Part shown: positions 1 through 9,054 of the stretch, piece by piece
How positions within the stretch are numbered: position 1 is the first letter of the stretch
How the letters are laid out: the number at the start of each line of letters is the position of its first letter
Assembly: GCA_944323205.1 (NCBI GenBank)
Contig: CALURO010000001.1
Coordinates: forward strand, 243,092 to 307,091
Direction: 5' to 3'
Source: an uncultured Mucispirillum sp.
Lineage (GTDB): Bacteria; Chrysiogenota; Deferribacteres; Deferribacterales; Mucispirillaceae
Length of the DNA stretch: 64,000 bases
The notes under the pieces: model-generated
What the model was told of the DNA's origin: nothing
What the model saw: only the letters and a program-made list of their open reading frames with translations
Databases searched by the model: none
Made by a program: the position numbers and the translations under genes

Positions 1-2185
1 CTAAACAGCGATACTGTTCTGACGGAACAGCTTTTTCTCTGATAGTTAAATCTGGTTTACCTTTATCATCATTAAATGTTTTGCTGCATTCTGGATTTTT
101 ACATTTCCAGTAAGCACCATTTTTGCCTCTGAATTTTAAAAGTTCGCCTTTTTCACATGCAGGGCAGGCAACAGTTAAATATATATCAACTGCACCATTA
201 TTATCTTGAAATGTAGTTTTACATTCTGGATAGTTAGAACAACCCCAAAAAAAATTATCTTTTCCTTTTTTTCTTATAAGATAGCCTGTATCACAGTTAG
301 GGCATTTTTGAGCATTGCTTTTAAAGACTGTTTCACTTGATTTTATTTTATCTATTTCTTGACTTGAAAACTCTGTTACAGAGTTAATAAAATCATCAAG
401 TTTTGACATATCAGTATTAAGCTCCTTTATATCTTCATGCCATAAGGCAGTCATATCAGGATAAGTTATATCATCTGATAAAAGTGATATTAGTTCTTTA
501 CCTAAATCAGTAGATACTATATTTTTCTTGTCATCTTTAATGTAACCCCTGTCATATAATGTTTTAATAATTGCTGACCTAGTTGCAGGTGTTCCAATAC
601 CACCGTTTTCACCTGCTTTATCTTTATCTTTTTCTTTTAAAAGTTGTTTTGTTTTTTCATTTTTACAGTATATCGCTACTCTTTTTAAATCCTGTAAAAA
701 GCTATCTGTTGTATATAATTTTTTAGGCTTTGTTTCTTCTTTTAAAGAAATAAAGTCTATTTTTTCTAGCTGTTTTCCTTCATATATTTGGCTGTAATCC
801 AAACCACCTGTTATTGTTTCATCATCTTCTTTTTCTGATATTATTCCTTTCCAGCCAGCATCCAGTAACTGTCTATGATTATTGATTAAAGTATCACTAC
901 CAACATTTATTGTAATAGTATGTTTTAAATATTTAGCTGGCGGCAAAAACTGCATTACAAAACGATTAGCTATTAACAAAAATACTTTTTTCTCATCATC
1001 TGAAAATGCAGAAAAATCCAGTTTTGTCTCTGTTGGGATAATTGCAGTATGAGCTGTTGTTTTTGACGAGTTAAAAGCTTTTGATTTTATATCTATATTT
1101 GCATTGTTTATTATATTCTGGAGTTTATCATCTTCTATATTTTGCAGGCAGGCAATAATAGCTGGTGATTGCTCATAAGTTTCATCAAGCAGGTAATTAC
1201 AGTCTGAACGGTTGTATGTTATTGCTTTATGTTTTTCCCTTAAAGATTGAGTAACAGACATTACTTTATCTGCTTTCATATTATAAAGTTTAGAACAGTC
1301 TACCTGTAAATCTAAAAGGTTATAAGGAAGCGGAACATTTTCTGTTTCCTCCTTTTTTTCATATTTAGATATAACAGTATTAACCTTATTTTCATTTAAT
1401 CTTTTTACTATTTCATTAGCTGTAATTTCTGATGTAATCTTTTTAGTATCATCAATCTCATTATCTTTTGCTTGATATGTAAAATCAAGGCTACTACTAG
1501 CAATTGCATTGCTGCCTTTTATTGTATAATAATATGATTTTACATGATTTTTTATTTCCTGCTCTCTTCTAACAATTAAGGCAAGCATAGGTGTCTGAAC
1601 TCTGCCAACAGATATAACATTACTATTACCTGCTTGTCTGTTTTTTACACTATATGCTCTTGTTAAGTTGTAACCAAATGTTTTATCTGCTAATGCTCTG
1701 GCAAGAGCCATATATGATAAGTTTAAGTAATTATTATTATCTTTTAAGTTAGATAATTCTTTTTTAATCGTTTCTGTATTGAAATCATTTACAAGCAGTC
1801 TTTTAATAGTTTTTTTAGAATTGCCTTTTAAATCTATAATGCCTTCATTATAAAGAATGCTGTCTACTATTAATTGCCCCTCTTCGTCTGGATCGCCTGC
1901 ATTTATAATAACATCTGCTATATCTATTAATGTTTTAACTACATTATACTGTTTTTTAGTGTTTTCTTTGATTTCAAAACTCCAGCCGTTATGCTTTAAA
2001 GGCAGATTATCAAAACTCCACTGACTTTTTTCATCTGGAATCATTACTTCTAAAAGATGACCAATACACCAAGAAATATAATATTCCTTATTTTCATAAT
2101 AACCGTCTTTCCTCTCAAAATCTGTGCCTATTGCATCTTTGATTGCTTCTGCTAAAGCTGGCTTTTCTGCAATGATTAGTTTCAT
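1..2185 (-). CDS. traE: Topoisomerase III, TraE-type (3' end outside window)
   Basis: My own translation of the minus strand from the ATG at 2185 stays open to the window edge (728 codons). It starts MKLIIAEKPALAEAIKDAIG, the Toprim start of type IA topoisomerases; the acidic Toprim motif NAGDPDEEGQ and the active-site region VISVGRVQTPML follow. Two C4 zinc ribbons are visible near the truncated end (CPNCDTGYLIRKKG...CSNYPEC and CPACEKGELLKF...CKNPEC). Type IA topoisomerases pass single strands through a transient break. In RP4 the Tra1 gene traE is a TopB relative, and here it sits directly downstream of traF as in RP4. It could equally be called topB. Seen: motifs and order. Inferred: a role in DNA processing during transfer. 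Confidence 0.9.
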   Translation of the reverse strand, partial: MKLIIAEKPALAEAIKDAIGTDFERKDGYYENKEYYISWCIGHLLEVMIPDEKSQWSFDNLPLKHNGWSFEIKENTKKQYNVVKTLIDIADVIINAGDPDEEGQLIVDSILYNEGIIDLKGNSKKTIKRLLVNDFNTETIKKELSNLKDNNNYLNLSYMALARALADKTFGYNLTRAYSVKNRQAGNSNVISVGRVQTPMLALIVRREQEIKNHVKSYYYTIKGSNAIASSSLDFTYQAKDNEIDDTKKITSEITANEIVKRLNENKVNTVISKYEKKEETENVPLPYNLLDLQVDCSKLYNMKADKVMSVTQSLREKHKAITYNRSDCNYLLDETYEQSPAIIACLQNIEDDKLQNIINNANIDIKSKAFNSSKTTAHTAIIPTETKLDFSAFSDDEKKVFLLIANRFVMQFLPPAKYLKHTITINVGSDTLINNHRQLLDAGWKGIISEKEDDETITGGLDYSQIYEGKQLEKIDFISLKEETKPKKLYTTDSFLQDLKRVAIYCKNEKTKQLLKEKDKDKAGENGGIGTPATRSAIIKTLYDRGYIKDDKKNIVSTDLGKELISLLSDDITYPDMTALWHEDIKELNTDMSKLDDFINSVTEFSSQEIDKIKSSETVFKSNAQKCPNCDTGYLIRKKGKDNFFWGCSNYPECKTTFQDNNGAVDIYLTVACPACEKGELLKFRGKNGAYWKCKNPECSKTFNDDKGKPDLTIREKAVPSEQYRCL

Positions 2186-2197
2186 AATTCAACTCCA

Positions 2198-2220
2198 AAA
2201 ATTTTAGCTGCTAAAATTTT
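2198..2220. repeat. 23-base palindromic repeat, copy A (intergenic)
   Basis: An 11-base arm AAAATTTTAGC and its exact complement flank one central T. It lies 12 bases upstream of the traE start codon and downstream of traF. Three more copies are at 5170-5192, 7558-7580 and 9055-9077. I found none outside the transfer region when reading the rest of the window. Confidence 0.8.
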
Positions 2221-2287
2221 ACAGATAAAATATTTAACCGCTTTAATAGTTAATACGAATGCAGACTGAACTATGTAATTGATAGAT

Positions 2288-2818
2288 TTATTTAGATATG
2301 ATTAGTGGCACTACTTCTTTTTTTATCTGGTGTTTTTTGATTATTCCAAAATATCTGCTGTCATAAGAATATTTATTATAATCTGATAACATAAAGTATT
2401 CATCAGCTTTCAAAATAAATTCAACATCTTTATTGTATACTTTATTTTTTAACATAATTTCAGTATTTGGTATTAATTTATCATTAATGTATACCCCATT
2501 ATCTTTAATAATAATTTTATCATAAGGCAGACCTAATGCTTTTTTTAAATATTTTGGTGTTCTGCCACAAGATTTATCTATATTAACCCAGAATCCGTTT
2601 TCTTCTGCAAACTGCATTTTTTCATCATATTCAGGGCAGAAAGTATATAGTTTTCCCCTTTCTATATTTTCAAAATTCTTATTGAAATAAAATCCTAATG
2701 GATATGAATTTGAATAATTTATTGTAAAAAAAGAGAAAACTATATTTAAAATAATTATCAATGCAAAAATAAGTAAAATATACTTAATCAGCCTTATCAG
2801 TATCTGATATTTTTTCAT
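2288..2818 (-). CDS. traF: TraF-type conjugative signal peptidase (S26)
   Basis: 176 residues with one N-terminal membrane helix (about residues 8-30) followed by the periplasmic S26 fold. The box with the catalytic serine reads NSYPLGFY (Ser38), and the catalytic lysine lies in LKKALGLP (Lys92). A third conserved box, YSYDSRYFG, is near residue 155. Spacing agrees with RP4 TraF, a maturation protease that helps process and cyclise the TrbC pilin in the periplasm. The start ATG at 2816-2818 lies inside the end of traG (35-base overlap), which suggests translational coupling. The pilin substrate gene is not in this window and would be expected in a Tra2/trb region. Confidence 0.88.
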   Translation of the reverse strand: MKKYQILIRLIKYILLIFALIIILNIVFSFFTINYSNSYPLGFYFNKNFENIERGKLYTFCPEYDEKMQFAEENGFWVNIDKSCGRTPKYLKKALGLPYDKIIIKDNGVYINDKLIPNTEIMLKNKVYNKDVEFILKADEYFMLSDYNKYSYDSRYFGIIKKHQIKKEVVPLIISK

Positions 2819-4682
2819 TTTCTTGTTCCTGCACTTCTTCTTTTTTCAAATTTTTTGGTTTAAGCTTATCAAGCACTCCTATTTTATCAGATTCTTTTGG
2901 TGCTGGAATACTAGCACGATAAGAAAATACAGGGTCTTGAAAATATAAAGCTTGAACACCTTTAATTGCAGGATAACCAGCAACAAATATAAGCATATCA
3001 CCTGCCCTTGTGATTTCACCTTTGGCATTTTTATCCGCACCTCTCAGTCGCATACACTCATCAGGAGTTAAAAGATTTCTTTTTGTGTGTTGATAGCTTT
3101 TTGAATAATTTTTATTACTCAATAAACCACCACTTGATGATACTGATATTTGTTCATCTACAATAGTAGTTTCACCTGTCATTTTAGATAAATATTCTGC
3201 TGTTTCGTGTTTATTTGGTGCATAAGCATTCTGTATATGGCAGTTAGAAGTTATACTCTCATTTTTACCATATTTATCTTGTAGCTGTGCTAAATCCTGC
3301 ACTATCAAATATCCTTTAATACCATAACCTGCCATATATGCTAATGCTTTCTGCACTTCATCCATTTTCCCCAAAGATGGAAATTCATCTAACATTAAAA
3401 GCATTCTATGTTTATAGCTACCAGCACCACGAATAGCATTATATTTTTTTGTATCTTTACCTTGTAGAAATCTACCTGCCTTTTCAAGAATAGAATAATC
3501 TTTAAAATTTTCACTTTGAAAAAATCTAAATTCCGATACATTCTTTCTTATAAGCATATTAACTAACAATCTAAATAGTGGGCTTATTCTTGTTTGGTCT
3601 GATGGTTGAACCACAATATATAAAGATACTGGTGTATCGCTATTCATAATATCATATACAGAAAAATCAGAAGTATTTGTATTTGCAGCAACTATTGGGT
3701 CTCTGTATAGTGCCAGCTCTGATTTTGCTGTTGATACAATACTTCCTGCTTCATTTTCTGGTTTATCCTTCATGTCCTGCCCGACCTGTCTGGCTACTTG
3801 ATTATCAGATTTACTCATAGCTTCCCACAGGTTTTGTAGTGGCAATTCAGGGTCTGAAAGCATTCTATCAAGATATGAAAGGCTGACCTGCCCTTTTTCT
3901 TGTTTTTCTTTATCATTAATAAGATAAAGGATACAACCAGTTAAAAGAGAATAAGCAGTTTTTACCCAGTGGTCATCAAGCCCTTTACCCATAGGGTCTA
4001 CAATTAAAAGTGCTATACTTTGAGCATCTGATACTTCATTATCTCCCTTTCTTATTTCAAGTAATGGATTCCACTTTACAGATTTTTCTACCGCTGGTTC
4101 AAATTTAAGAACTTTATTATTTAATTCATTATGTCTGTAACCTGCCGTCATAGCCCATAATTCACCTTTAATATCTGTTGCAACCAGCGATTGTTTCCAA
4201 TTAACAAGAGATGGCACAATTAAGCCAACACCTTTACCTGAACGAGTAGGAGCATATGTTAATATATGCTCTGGTCCATTATGAATAAGAGTATGTTTTT
4301 TCTTAAAAAATAAAAATTTTCTTGTTTCAAAAGCACCTACTATTACACCTTCATTAGATAATAAGCCCATCTGTTTTATATCATTAATATCTGCCCATCT
4401 AGCTGAACCATGCAGTGTTTTATTAGCTTTTGATTTGCCATGATTTATAATTAACGCGGTTAATACTACACCAAAGCACAGCACTGGAAGCATGTAAAAA
4501 AATGATTTATTTACTAACTCATAAGCTGCTGTGCCATGTGTTTTAAATAGCCAATCAATAGATTTCCAAAAATGATTGTATTCAATTATCCCTTTTAGCT
4601 GGTAGATAATATATATTGTAACAGCTTGAAAATATAAAATAATTGAACCAAAAAATGCACATAATCCTGCAATCGTTTTCAT
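2784..4682 (-). CDS. traG: TraG/VirD4 type IV coupling protein
   Basis: About 632 residues. Two N-terminal membrane segments (about 7-29 and 60-82) anchor a cytosolic ATPase. Walker A is APTRSGKGVG near residue 150 and Walker B is LLMLDEFPSLGKMD near 430. The C-terminal part has the TraG/VirD4 pattern ending in PVFSYRASIPAPK. The protein brings the relaxase-DNA complex to the type IV secretion channel. I chose the ATG at 4680-4682 rather than the TTG one codon upstream; it directly follows the traI stop codon at 4686-4688 with AGAGG just ahead. Gene order traI-traG-traF is that of RP4 (no traH is seen). Confidence 0.93.
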   Translation of the reverse strand: MKTIAGLCAFFGSIILYFQAVTIYIIYQLKGIIEYNHFWKSIDWLFKTHGTAAYELVNKSFFYMLPVLCFGVVLTALIINHGKSKANKTLHGSARWADINDIKQMGLLSNEGVIVGAFETRKFLFFKKKHTLIHNGPEHILTYAPTRSGKGVGLIVPSLVNWKQSLVATDIKGELWAMTAGYRHNELNNKVLKFEPAVEKSVKWNPLLEIRKGDNEVSDAQSIALLIVDPMGKGLDDHWVKTAYSLLTGCILYLINDKEKQEKGQVSLSYLDRMLSDPELPLQNLWEAMSKSDNQVARQVGQDMKDKPENEAGSIVSTAKSELALYRDPIVAANTNTSDFSVYDIMNSDTPVSLYIVVQPSDQTRISPLFRLLVNMLIRKNVSEFRFFQSENFKDYSILEKAGRFLQGKDTKKYNAIRGAGSYKHRMLLMLDEFPSLGKMDEVQKALAYMAGYGIKGYLIVQDLAQLQDKYGKNESITSNCHIQNAYAPNKHETAEYLSKMTGETTIVDEQISVSSSGGLLSNKNYSKSYQHTKRNLLTPDECMRLRGADKNAKGEITRAGDMLIFVAGYPAIKGVQALYFQDPVFSYRASIPAPKESDKIGVLDKLKPKNLKKEEVQEQENEKISDTDKAD

Positions 4683-4685
4683 CAA

Positions 4686-6647
4686 TTACCTCTCTATTCC
4701 TTTATTTTTATCATTTGTCTTTTGTTGTTCTTTTTCTTTTACTAGATATGTTTTTGATACATAAATACTGTTATCATTATCTTTTTTGTATAAATAGAAT
4801 TTTTGACCATTATATTCTTTGGTAGATATTCTAATATAAGAATTATCAGGGCTTGAAAGTTCTTTAAATGTTATTCTAGTTTTTTCTTTCTCATTAACAA
4901 AACATTCTATATCATAGCTGTCTTTTATTGGAGTATTAACAGATACAGTATCGCCTTTTTTATACTGCTTTAATAAAGTATAATCTTCTTTCACTGGCTC
5001 TTTGATATAAACAGTATTGTTTACATTTGATTTAAATTTTAAGAAAAATTTATCATTATATTTAAAATAACCTTGATAAATATATCCCTGTTCTTTACCA
5101 TCAAATTTAGCAAAATTTACTATTTTACTATTCCTTTCATTAATATATGAAATAAGGTTATCCTGCTTTAAAATTTTAGCGGCTGAAATTTTTTGATTTA
5201 TTTCATCATCTTTAAAAGTAATATCTAAATCATTTGCTGCTATTATATCAATTATTTTTGCTTTAAACTTATCTGTGCCATTTATAGTATCAGGTATAAT
5301 ATTATTATCTTTTAATGTTTCAACAGCTTTTTTGATATTATTATATTTTGGTGTTAGAAAAATTGAATTGCTTGCAGCTTTCAGCTTATTATTTAAAATA
5401 TATGTGCCGTTTTTTGTTATTTTTAAAGCACTGTTTTTAAGTTCTTTAAAATCACCTTTAATATAATTTATACGGCTTTCTTTTATATTTTTTAAAGCTA
5501 GTTCTGCTTTTTCATTAGTTAGTGCCTGCCGTTGCAGCCAGGCATCATAAGTATAGTATTTATATTTGTCATTTATCTTTTTTATTTCTTGCTGGCGTTC
5601 TTCCCTTAATTGTTCCAGTCTTGCTTTTGCTTGTGTCTTTTTATACATTTTAATTAAAAGCCTGTCTAATTCACCACCACCTGCCATACGGCTTAAATTA
5701 TCTATCATCTCACCAGAATATTTAGCAGCGTCCATGTATTCATTTTTAACAACCTGCTTTTCCTGCTTTGACTTTATTTTTCTATTTGTATTTATAAAGT
5801 CATACTGCTCTTTTAAAGATAAATCTTGATACCTTTGATATGAATTTTGAATATTATTTAAAGATTTTGACGGTTCAAATTTACCATACTTTTTTTCAAG
5901 TGAATTTAAAGAATATTCTCTTTTGACAGCACTTGCTTTTACATTAATCTTTTTATCCTTTAAATCTTTAAATACTGCACCACTGCCATATTTGCAGTAT
6001 TCAACACCATTTTCTTTTAATGTATTATGAAAATCCTGCCATGAATGACAGTTTGATAAGTCAATACTTGATACATAGCTTTTAAAACTTATCTGTGTAG
6101 GCCTGCTGTCAATATCATTAGCAGCAGAGCATGTATTTTCATTTGTTTTATCATTAGAATGTGTTTGATTTAGATTATATTTGATTTCCAGTTCTTTTGC
6201 TTTTTCAGAAAGTATTTTATAATCTCTAAAAGGCTCATGAATAGTATATTTTTCTGGGTTTATTTTATTTATTGCTATATGCATATGCAGGTTATCTGTA
6301 TCATCATGAATAACACTTAATCTTTGGTGGTCTTTAAAACCTAAACTTTCTATAAGTTCATTAGAAATATTTTTTAAAGTTTCAATATCTGGTCGTTCGT
6401 CTACACCAAAAGAAACAATTAAATGATATGTTTTATCTGATTTTGCATTACTCATTGACTGCACTGATTCTACATCTTCAATAAATAAATCTAAATCATT
6501 TATATCATAAATATCATCAGGCTCTATCCAAGCACCAATATTGCGAATATTTATATCCGATTCCACTTGCTCATTAGTTATATATTCTGTCAATCTTTTA
6601 AAAGATGATTTGATAGATTTATCTAATTTTGCCACTTTCACTATCAT
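4686..6647 (-). CDS. traI: TraI-type relaxase (MOBP)
   Basis: 653 residues. The N-terminal relaxase domain begins MIVKVAKLDKSIKSSFKRL. The three-histidine metal-binding motif reads HDDTDNLHMHIAINKINP near residues 115-132, typical of the MOBP group that includes RP4 TraI and VirD2. A conserved tyrosine at about 23 (TEYITNEQ) is a good candidate for the catalytic Tyr of motif I (cf. Tyr22 in RP4 TraI). The central part is rich in charged helices; the C-terminal 200 residues are of unknown fold. It should cut oriT at 7094/7095 and stay bound to the 5' end. The start overlaps the traJ stop (ATGA). Copy B of the 23-base repeat lies in the coding sequence and encodes KISAAKI. Confidence 0.92.
   Translation of the reverse strand: MIVKVAKLDKSIKSSFKRLTEYITNEQVESDINIRNIGAWIEPDDIYDINDLDLFIEDVESVQSMSNAKSDKTYHLIVSFGVDERPDIETLKNISNELIESLGFKDHQRLSVIHDDTDNLHMHIAINKINPEKYTIHEPFRDYKILSEKAKELEIKYNLNQTHSNDKTNENTCSAANDIDSRPTQISFKSYVSSIDLSNCHSWQDFHNTLKENGVEYCKYGSGAVFKDLKDKKINVKASAVKREYSLNSLEKKYGKFEPSKSLNNIQNSYQRYQDLSLKEQYDFINTNRKIKSKQEKQVVKNEYMDAAKYSGEMIDNLSRMAGGGELDRLLIKMYKKTQAKARLEQLREERQQEIKKINDKYKYYTYDAWLQRQALTNEKAELALKNIKESRINYIKGDFKELKNSALKITKNGTYILNNKLKAASNSIFLTPKYNNIKKAVETLKDNNIIPDTINGTDKFKAKIIDIIAANDLDITFKDDEINQKISAAKILKQDNLISYINERNSKIVNFAKFDGKEQGYIYQGYFKYNDKFFLKFKSNVNNTVYIKEPVKEDYTLLKQYKKGDTVSVNTPIKDSYDIECFVNEKEKTRITFKELSSPDNSYIRISTKEYNGQKFYLYKKDNDNSIYVSKTYLVKEKEQQKTNDKNKGIER
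5170..5192. repeat. 23-base palindromic repeat, copy B (inside traI)
   Basis: AAAATTTTAGC, central G, then GCTGAAATTTT: one arm position differs from a perfect dyad. Read in the traI frame it encodes Lys-Ile-Ser-Ala-Ala-Lys-Ile at about residues 486-492. The same peptide is produced by copy C in traK. Confidence 0.75.
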
Positions 6648-6994
6648 TTAACACCCAAATCATTTTTTAAATTTGAAATAATACCTTTAATTTCTTTTTT
6701 CAGTTTTTCATTATCATTGATAATCATATCAATTCTTTTTTTTGATATATCATCAAGAGATGAGATATGCAGTTTTAAAAGACCAGTATTTTTACCAAGT
6801 AAACCTGCAAGTCGTCTTAATTCATTAATATGAGCAACATCTAATTTTGATGGCACTTCATAATTAGTGATAAGCCTGCGGATATATTCTGATTTTGAAT
6901 TTACACCAGAAAGAAAAAAATTCTTTTCAAATAACAGTCTGTCTTTTTCTGACAGTCTGAAAATAAATTTTTTATTTTTAAAGTCTTCACTCAT
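6644..6994 (-). CDS. traJ: TraJ/MobC-type relaxosome protein
   Basis: 116 residues. I chose the ATG at 6992-6994 because a strong AAAGGGGG ribosome site lies 9-10 bases upstream; the reading frame is open for 13 more codons. The sequence has a ribbon-helix-helix-like start (KFIFRLSEKDRLLFEK, then VNSKSEYIRRLI) and the LRRLAGLLGKNTGLLKL stretch seen in MobC/TraJ proteins. RP4 TraJ (about 120 residues) binds an inverted repeat beside nic and loads TraI. Here the gene is divergent from traK with the oriT between them, exactly as in RP4, and overlaps traI by 4 bases. It probably controls its own promoter by binding the oriT palindrome. Confidence 0.82.
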   Translation of the reverse strand: MSEDFKNKKFIFRLSEKDRLLFEKNFFLSGVNSKSEYIRRLITNYEVPSKLDVAHINELRRLAGLLGKNTGLLKLHISSLDDISKKRIDMIINDNEKLKKEIKGIISNLKNDLGVK

Positions 6995-7066
6995 AGAGTG
7001 ATATCCCCCTTTCGTTCTTTTCAAAAGAACCAAGATAAAATTAGAGCATTTATGCGAATTATTTTA

Positions 7067-7098
7067 GTGAATGTATATACATTCACCTATCTTGCCTG
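7067..7098 (+). other. oriT: oriT core: palindrome plus nic site
   Basis: A perfect 20-base palindrome GTGAATGTATATACATTCAC (7067-7086) is followed directly by CTATCTTGCCTG. The RP4 nic core reads TTCACCTATCCTG/C, and this window has TTCACCTATCTTG/C at 7082-7095, one mismatch. By analogy the nick lies between 7094 and 7095 on the plus strand. RP4 also has the TraJ-bound inverted repeat just 5' of nic, with traJ reading left and traK reading right, as here. Seen: palindrome, motif and gene order. Inferred: function as origin of transfer, and TraJ as the palindrome's binder. Confidence 0.85.
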
Positions 7099-7232
7099 TA
7101 AAATGCTTTGCATTTTTTTTCTTTTTTTTACAAAATTTTTCTTTTTATTTCATTTTATTGCATAAAATTTCATTTTTTTTCATTTTTTAGCAATATCAAG
7201 CAAAACACACTTATTTATGTCAGCTTATGTAA

Positions 7233-7245
7233 GTATATACATTCA
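7233..7245 (+). promoter_or_regulatory. Second copy of the oriT half-site before traK
   Basis: GTATATACATTCA is an exact 13-base copy of the right part of the oriT palindrome (7073-7085). It lies 25 bases ahead of the traK start codon, where an operator over a traK promoter would be expected. The 7099-7232 stretch between is T-rich and otherwise featureless, apart from several TTTCATTTT-like runs. Confidence 0.5.
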
Positions 7246-7269
7246 AGAACTGAAATAGCAGGTATGATA

Positions 7270-7800
7270 ATGAAAAAAGAAATAAATAATTTGTATGATG
7301 ATTTAGTTAGTAAAAATAGATATTCATTTTTAAGAATTTTTTTAGACGCAAATAAAGATGATATCTTAAAAGCTATAAAAAATAAGGTATTTTATAAAAA
7401 TATTTATAATACATTTAAAGAAATATCTGACATAGATATATCTTATAGAAGATTTTGCCAAATCCTTTCAGAATTTAAAATGAAATATATCTATAATACA
7501 GAATTAAAAGATATTACACCAAAAGAAAAAAAAGAAATAGTTATTACAGAACAGCCAAAAATTTCAGCCGCTAAAATTTCAGAAGTGGAGCAGAAAGCAC
7601 GAGCAAAAGAGACTGAAAAAATAGAAACTAAAAAAGATGTTCCAGCGGATGAAACACCAAATAATAATACAAATTCAGAAGAACCAAAAAAATTATCAAG
7701 AAAAGAAAGACTTTTAGCAATTAAAAATAGTGAAGATAAAATTATTGATGTTCAAAAAGACCAAGAAAAGTTTGTTTGGACACCAAGTATAAAAAAATAA
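7270..7800 (+). CDS. traK: TraK-like oriT-binding relaxosome protein
   Basis: 177 residues from the ATG at 7270; the frame is open upstream to 7108, but that stretch is only T-rich oriT DNA. The N-terminal helical half (LVSKNRYSFLRIFLDANK, then ISDIDISYRRFCQILSEF) has the spacing of RP4 TraK, including the F-S-Y-x-x-F type motif. The C-terminal half is a low-complexity Lys/Glu/Pro linker ending KFVWTPSIKK, comparable to the aromatic-Pro end of RP4 TraK. RP4 TraK bends oriT DNA on the traK side of nic. Assignment rests on position, size, layout and weak motif similarity. Copy C of the 23-base repeat is in the linker. Confidence 0.65.
   Translation: MKKEINNLYDDLVSKNRYSFLRIFLDANKDDILKAIKNKVFYKNIYNTFKEISDIDISYRRFCQILSEFKMKYIYNTELKDITPKEKKEIVITEQPKISAAKISEVEQKARAKETEKIETKKDVPADETPNNNTNSEEPKKLSRKERLLAIKNSEDKIIDVQKDQEKFVWTPSIKK
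7558..7580. repeat. 23-base palindromic repeat, copy C (inside traK)
   Basis: AAAATTTCAGC, central C, GCTAAAATTTC. It encodes KISAAKIS in the traK linker (about residues 97-104), the same peptide as copy B in traI, although the two proteins are otherwise unrelated. This suggests that the DNA site, not the peptide, is what is shared. Confidence 0.75.
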
Positions 7801-7818
7801 ATTTTAAAGGAGTAGACT

Positions 7819-8604
7819 ATGTCTGAAACAGAAAACAAGAAATTAAAAAACTTTCACTTTATCCTGCAAGGAAAAGGCGGGGTAGGAAAAACAACTGTAG
7901 CTTCATTTATAGCACAATATTTAAAAGACCGCCTGCAAAAAGAGTATCTAGCAATAGATACTGACCAGGTGAATGCCAGCTTTGCCAGCTTTAAAGCATT
8001 AAATGTAGAATCTTTAAATATTATGGAAAATAATCAGATACTGCCTCGTGGGTGGGATACTTTGATTGAAAAAATCATAAACAGCAATAAATCAAATATC
8101 ATTGTTGATAATGGTGCAAGCTCATTTGTGCCACTAATTGCTTATGCAATTGAAAATGATATGGTTGATTTGCTTACATCAGAAGACAACAGCTATACTG
8201 GTAATGTATTTATACATGTAGTAATAGCTGGCGGTGAAGGATTAGCTCATACGCTCACAGGGCTTAATATGATATGTGAAAAATTTAATCAAGATAATGC
8301 AATGATTATTGTGTGGTTAAATGAGTATTTAGGCAGTATTGAGCAAGCTGGCAGACAGTTTAAAGATATGGATGAATATAAAAAAAATAAATCAAGAATA
8401 TTTACTGTTATTAAAATTCCAACATACACAAGTGATACTTATGGAAAAGATATTTCTGATATGCTTTCAAAAAACAGAATATTATCTGAAATGATAGTAT
8501 CACCATCTGTAAATATTGCAAGCAGGCATAGATACAATAAAGTGCAAAAAGAAATATTTGCTTTATTAGATAATATTAGTGATATTTTTGATGAAAACGA
8601 ATAA
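7819..8604 (+). CDS. traL: TraL ParA/MinD-type ATPase of the transfer region
   Basis: 261 residues with the deviant Walker A GKGGVGKTTVAS at about residue 15 and a switch motif AIDTDQVNASFASF. The sequence follows IncP TraL closely along its whole length: IIVDNGASSFVPL, then VVIAGGEGLAHTLTGL, MIIVWLNEYLGSIEQ and YGKDISDMLSKNRIL all have counterparts there. A good ribosome site (AAGGAG, 7807-7812) precedes the ATG. TraL is a ParA-superfamily ATPase encoded after traK in IncP plasmids; its exact job in transfer is not settled. It follows traK by 18 bases and is the middle gene of a three-gene plus-strand operon. Confidence 0.88.
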   Translation: MSETENKKLKNFHFILQGKGGVGKTTVASFIAQYLKDRLQKEYLAIDTDQVNASFASFKALNVESLNIMENNQILPRGWDTLIEKIINSNKSNIIVDNGASSFVPLIAYAIENDMVDLLTSEDNSYTGNVFIHVVIAGGEGLAHTLTGLNMICEKFNQDNAMIIVWLNEYLGSIEQAGRQFKDMDEYKKNKSRIFTVIKIPTYTSDTYGKDISDMLSKNRILSEMIVSPSVNIASRHRYNKVQKEIFALLDNISDIFDENE

Positions 8605-8616
8605 TAGGAGAAAATT

Positions 8617-9024
8617 ATGATAAATATATTAGACAAAGTTATAAAACTATCACAATATATTCTTGCTTTACTTTTTACAGTTTATTTGTGTGTAGATTAT
8701 AATGAAAATCATGAACCAAAAATTAATTATATAATAATATTATTAACTAATATAACTGCAATTAGTGCTTTTAATATATTAGTCTTTAAATATATTGAAA
8801 ATATTAGTCCGCTTCTAAACTTGTATATTTATGCTTTTGCTGGCAGCCAATTAATAAGCTCTATGACAATCATTATGATTGATATAATATCAGATAAAGC
8901 TATAAATAATGCATCATTTATATGGACTGGTCAAATAAATATGTGGGATAAATTTAGTATTATATTTATGCTAATAGCTATTATAATAACAATAATAGTG
9001 ATTTTAAAAACGCAAAAACAATAA
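8617..9024 (+). CDS. Four-helix membrane protein in traM position
   Basis: 135 residues with four predicted membrane helices (about 10-27, 37-57, 65-90, 110-130) and short loops. It starts 12 bases after traL with AGGAG ahead. In RP4 the third gene of this operon is traM, a soluble-helical protein with a C-terminal membrane anchor; I see no real sequence likeness, so only position supports a transfer role. I do not recognise the family. Confidence 0.7.
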   Translation: MINILDKVIKLSQYILALLFTVYLCVDYNENHEPKINYIIILLTNITAISAFNILVFKYIENISPLLNLYIYAFAGSQLISSMTIIMIDIISDKAINNASFIWTGQINMWDKFSIIFMLIAIIITIIVILKTQKQ

Positions 9025-9054
9025 ATGATAAATACTAATATATGACTTTTATAA

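Noticed and set aside
7108..7269. N-terminal extension of TraK starting at 7108
   Set aside because: The stretch translates into Phe-rich sequence from T-runs of the oriT region, and the operator-like copy at 7233 lies within it; the ATG at 7270 fits the family better.
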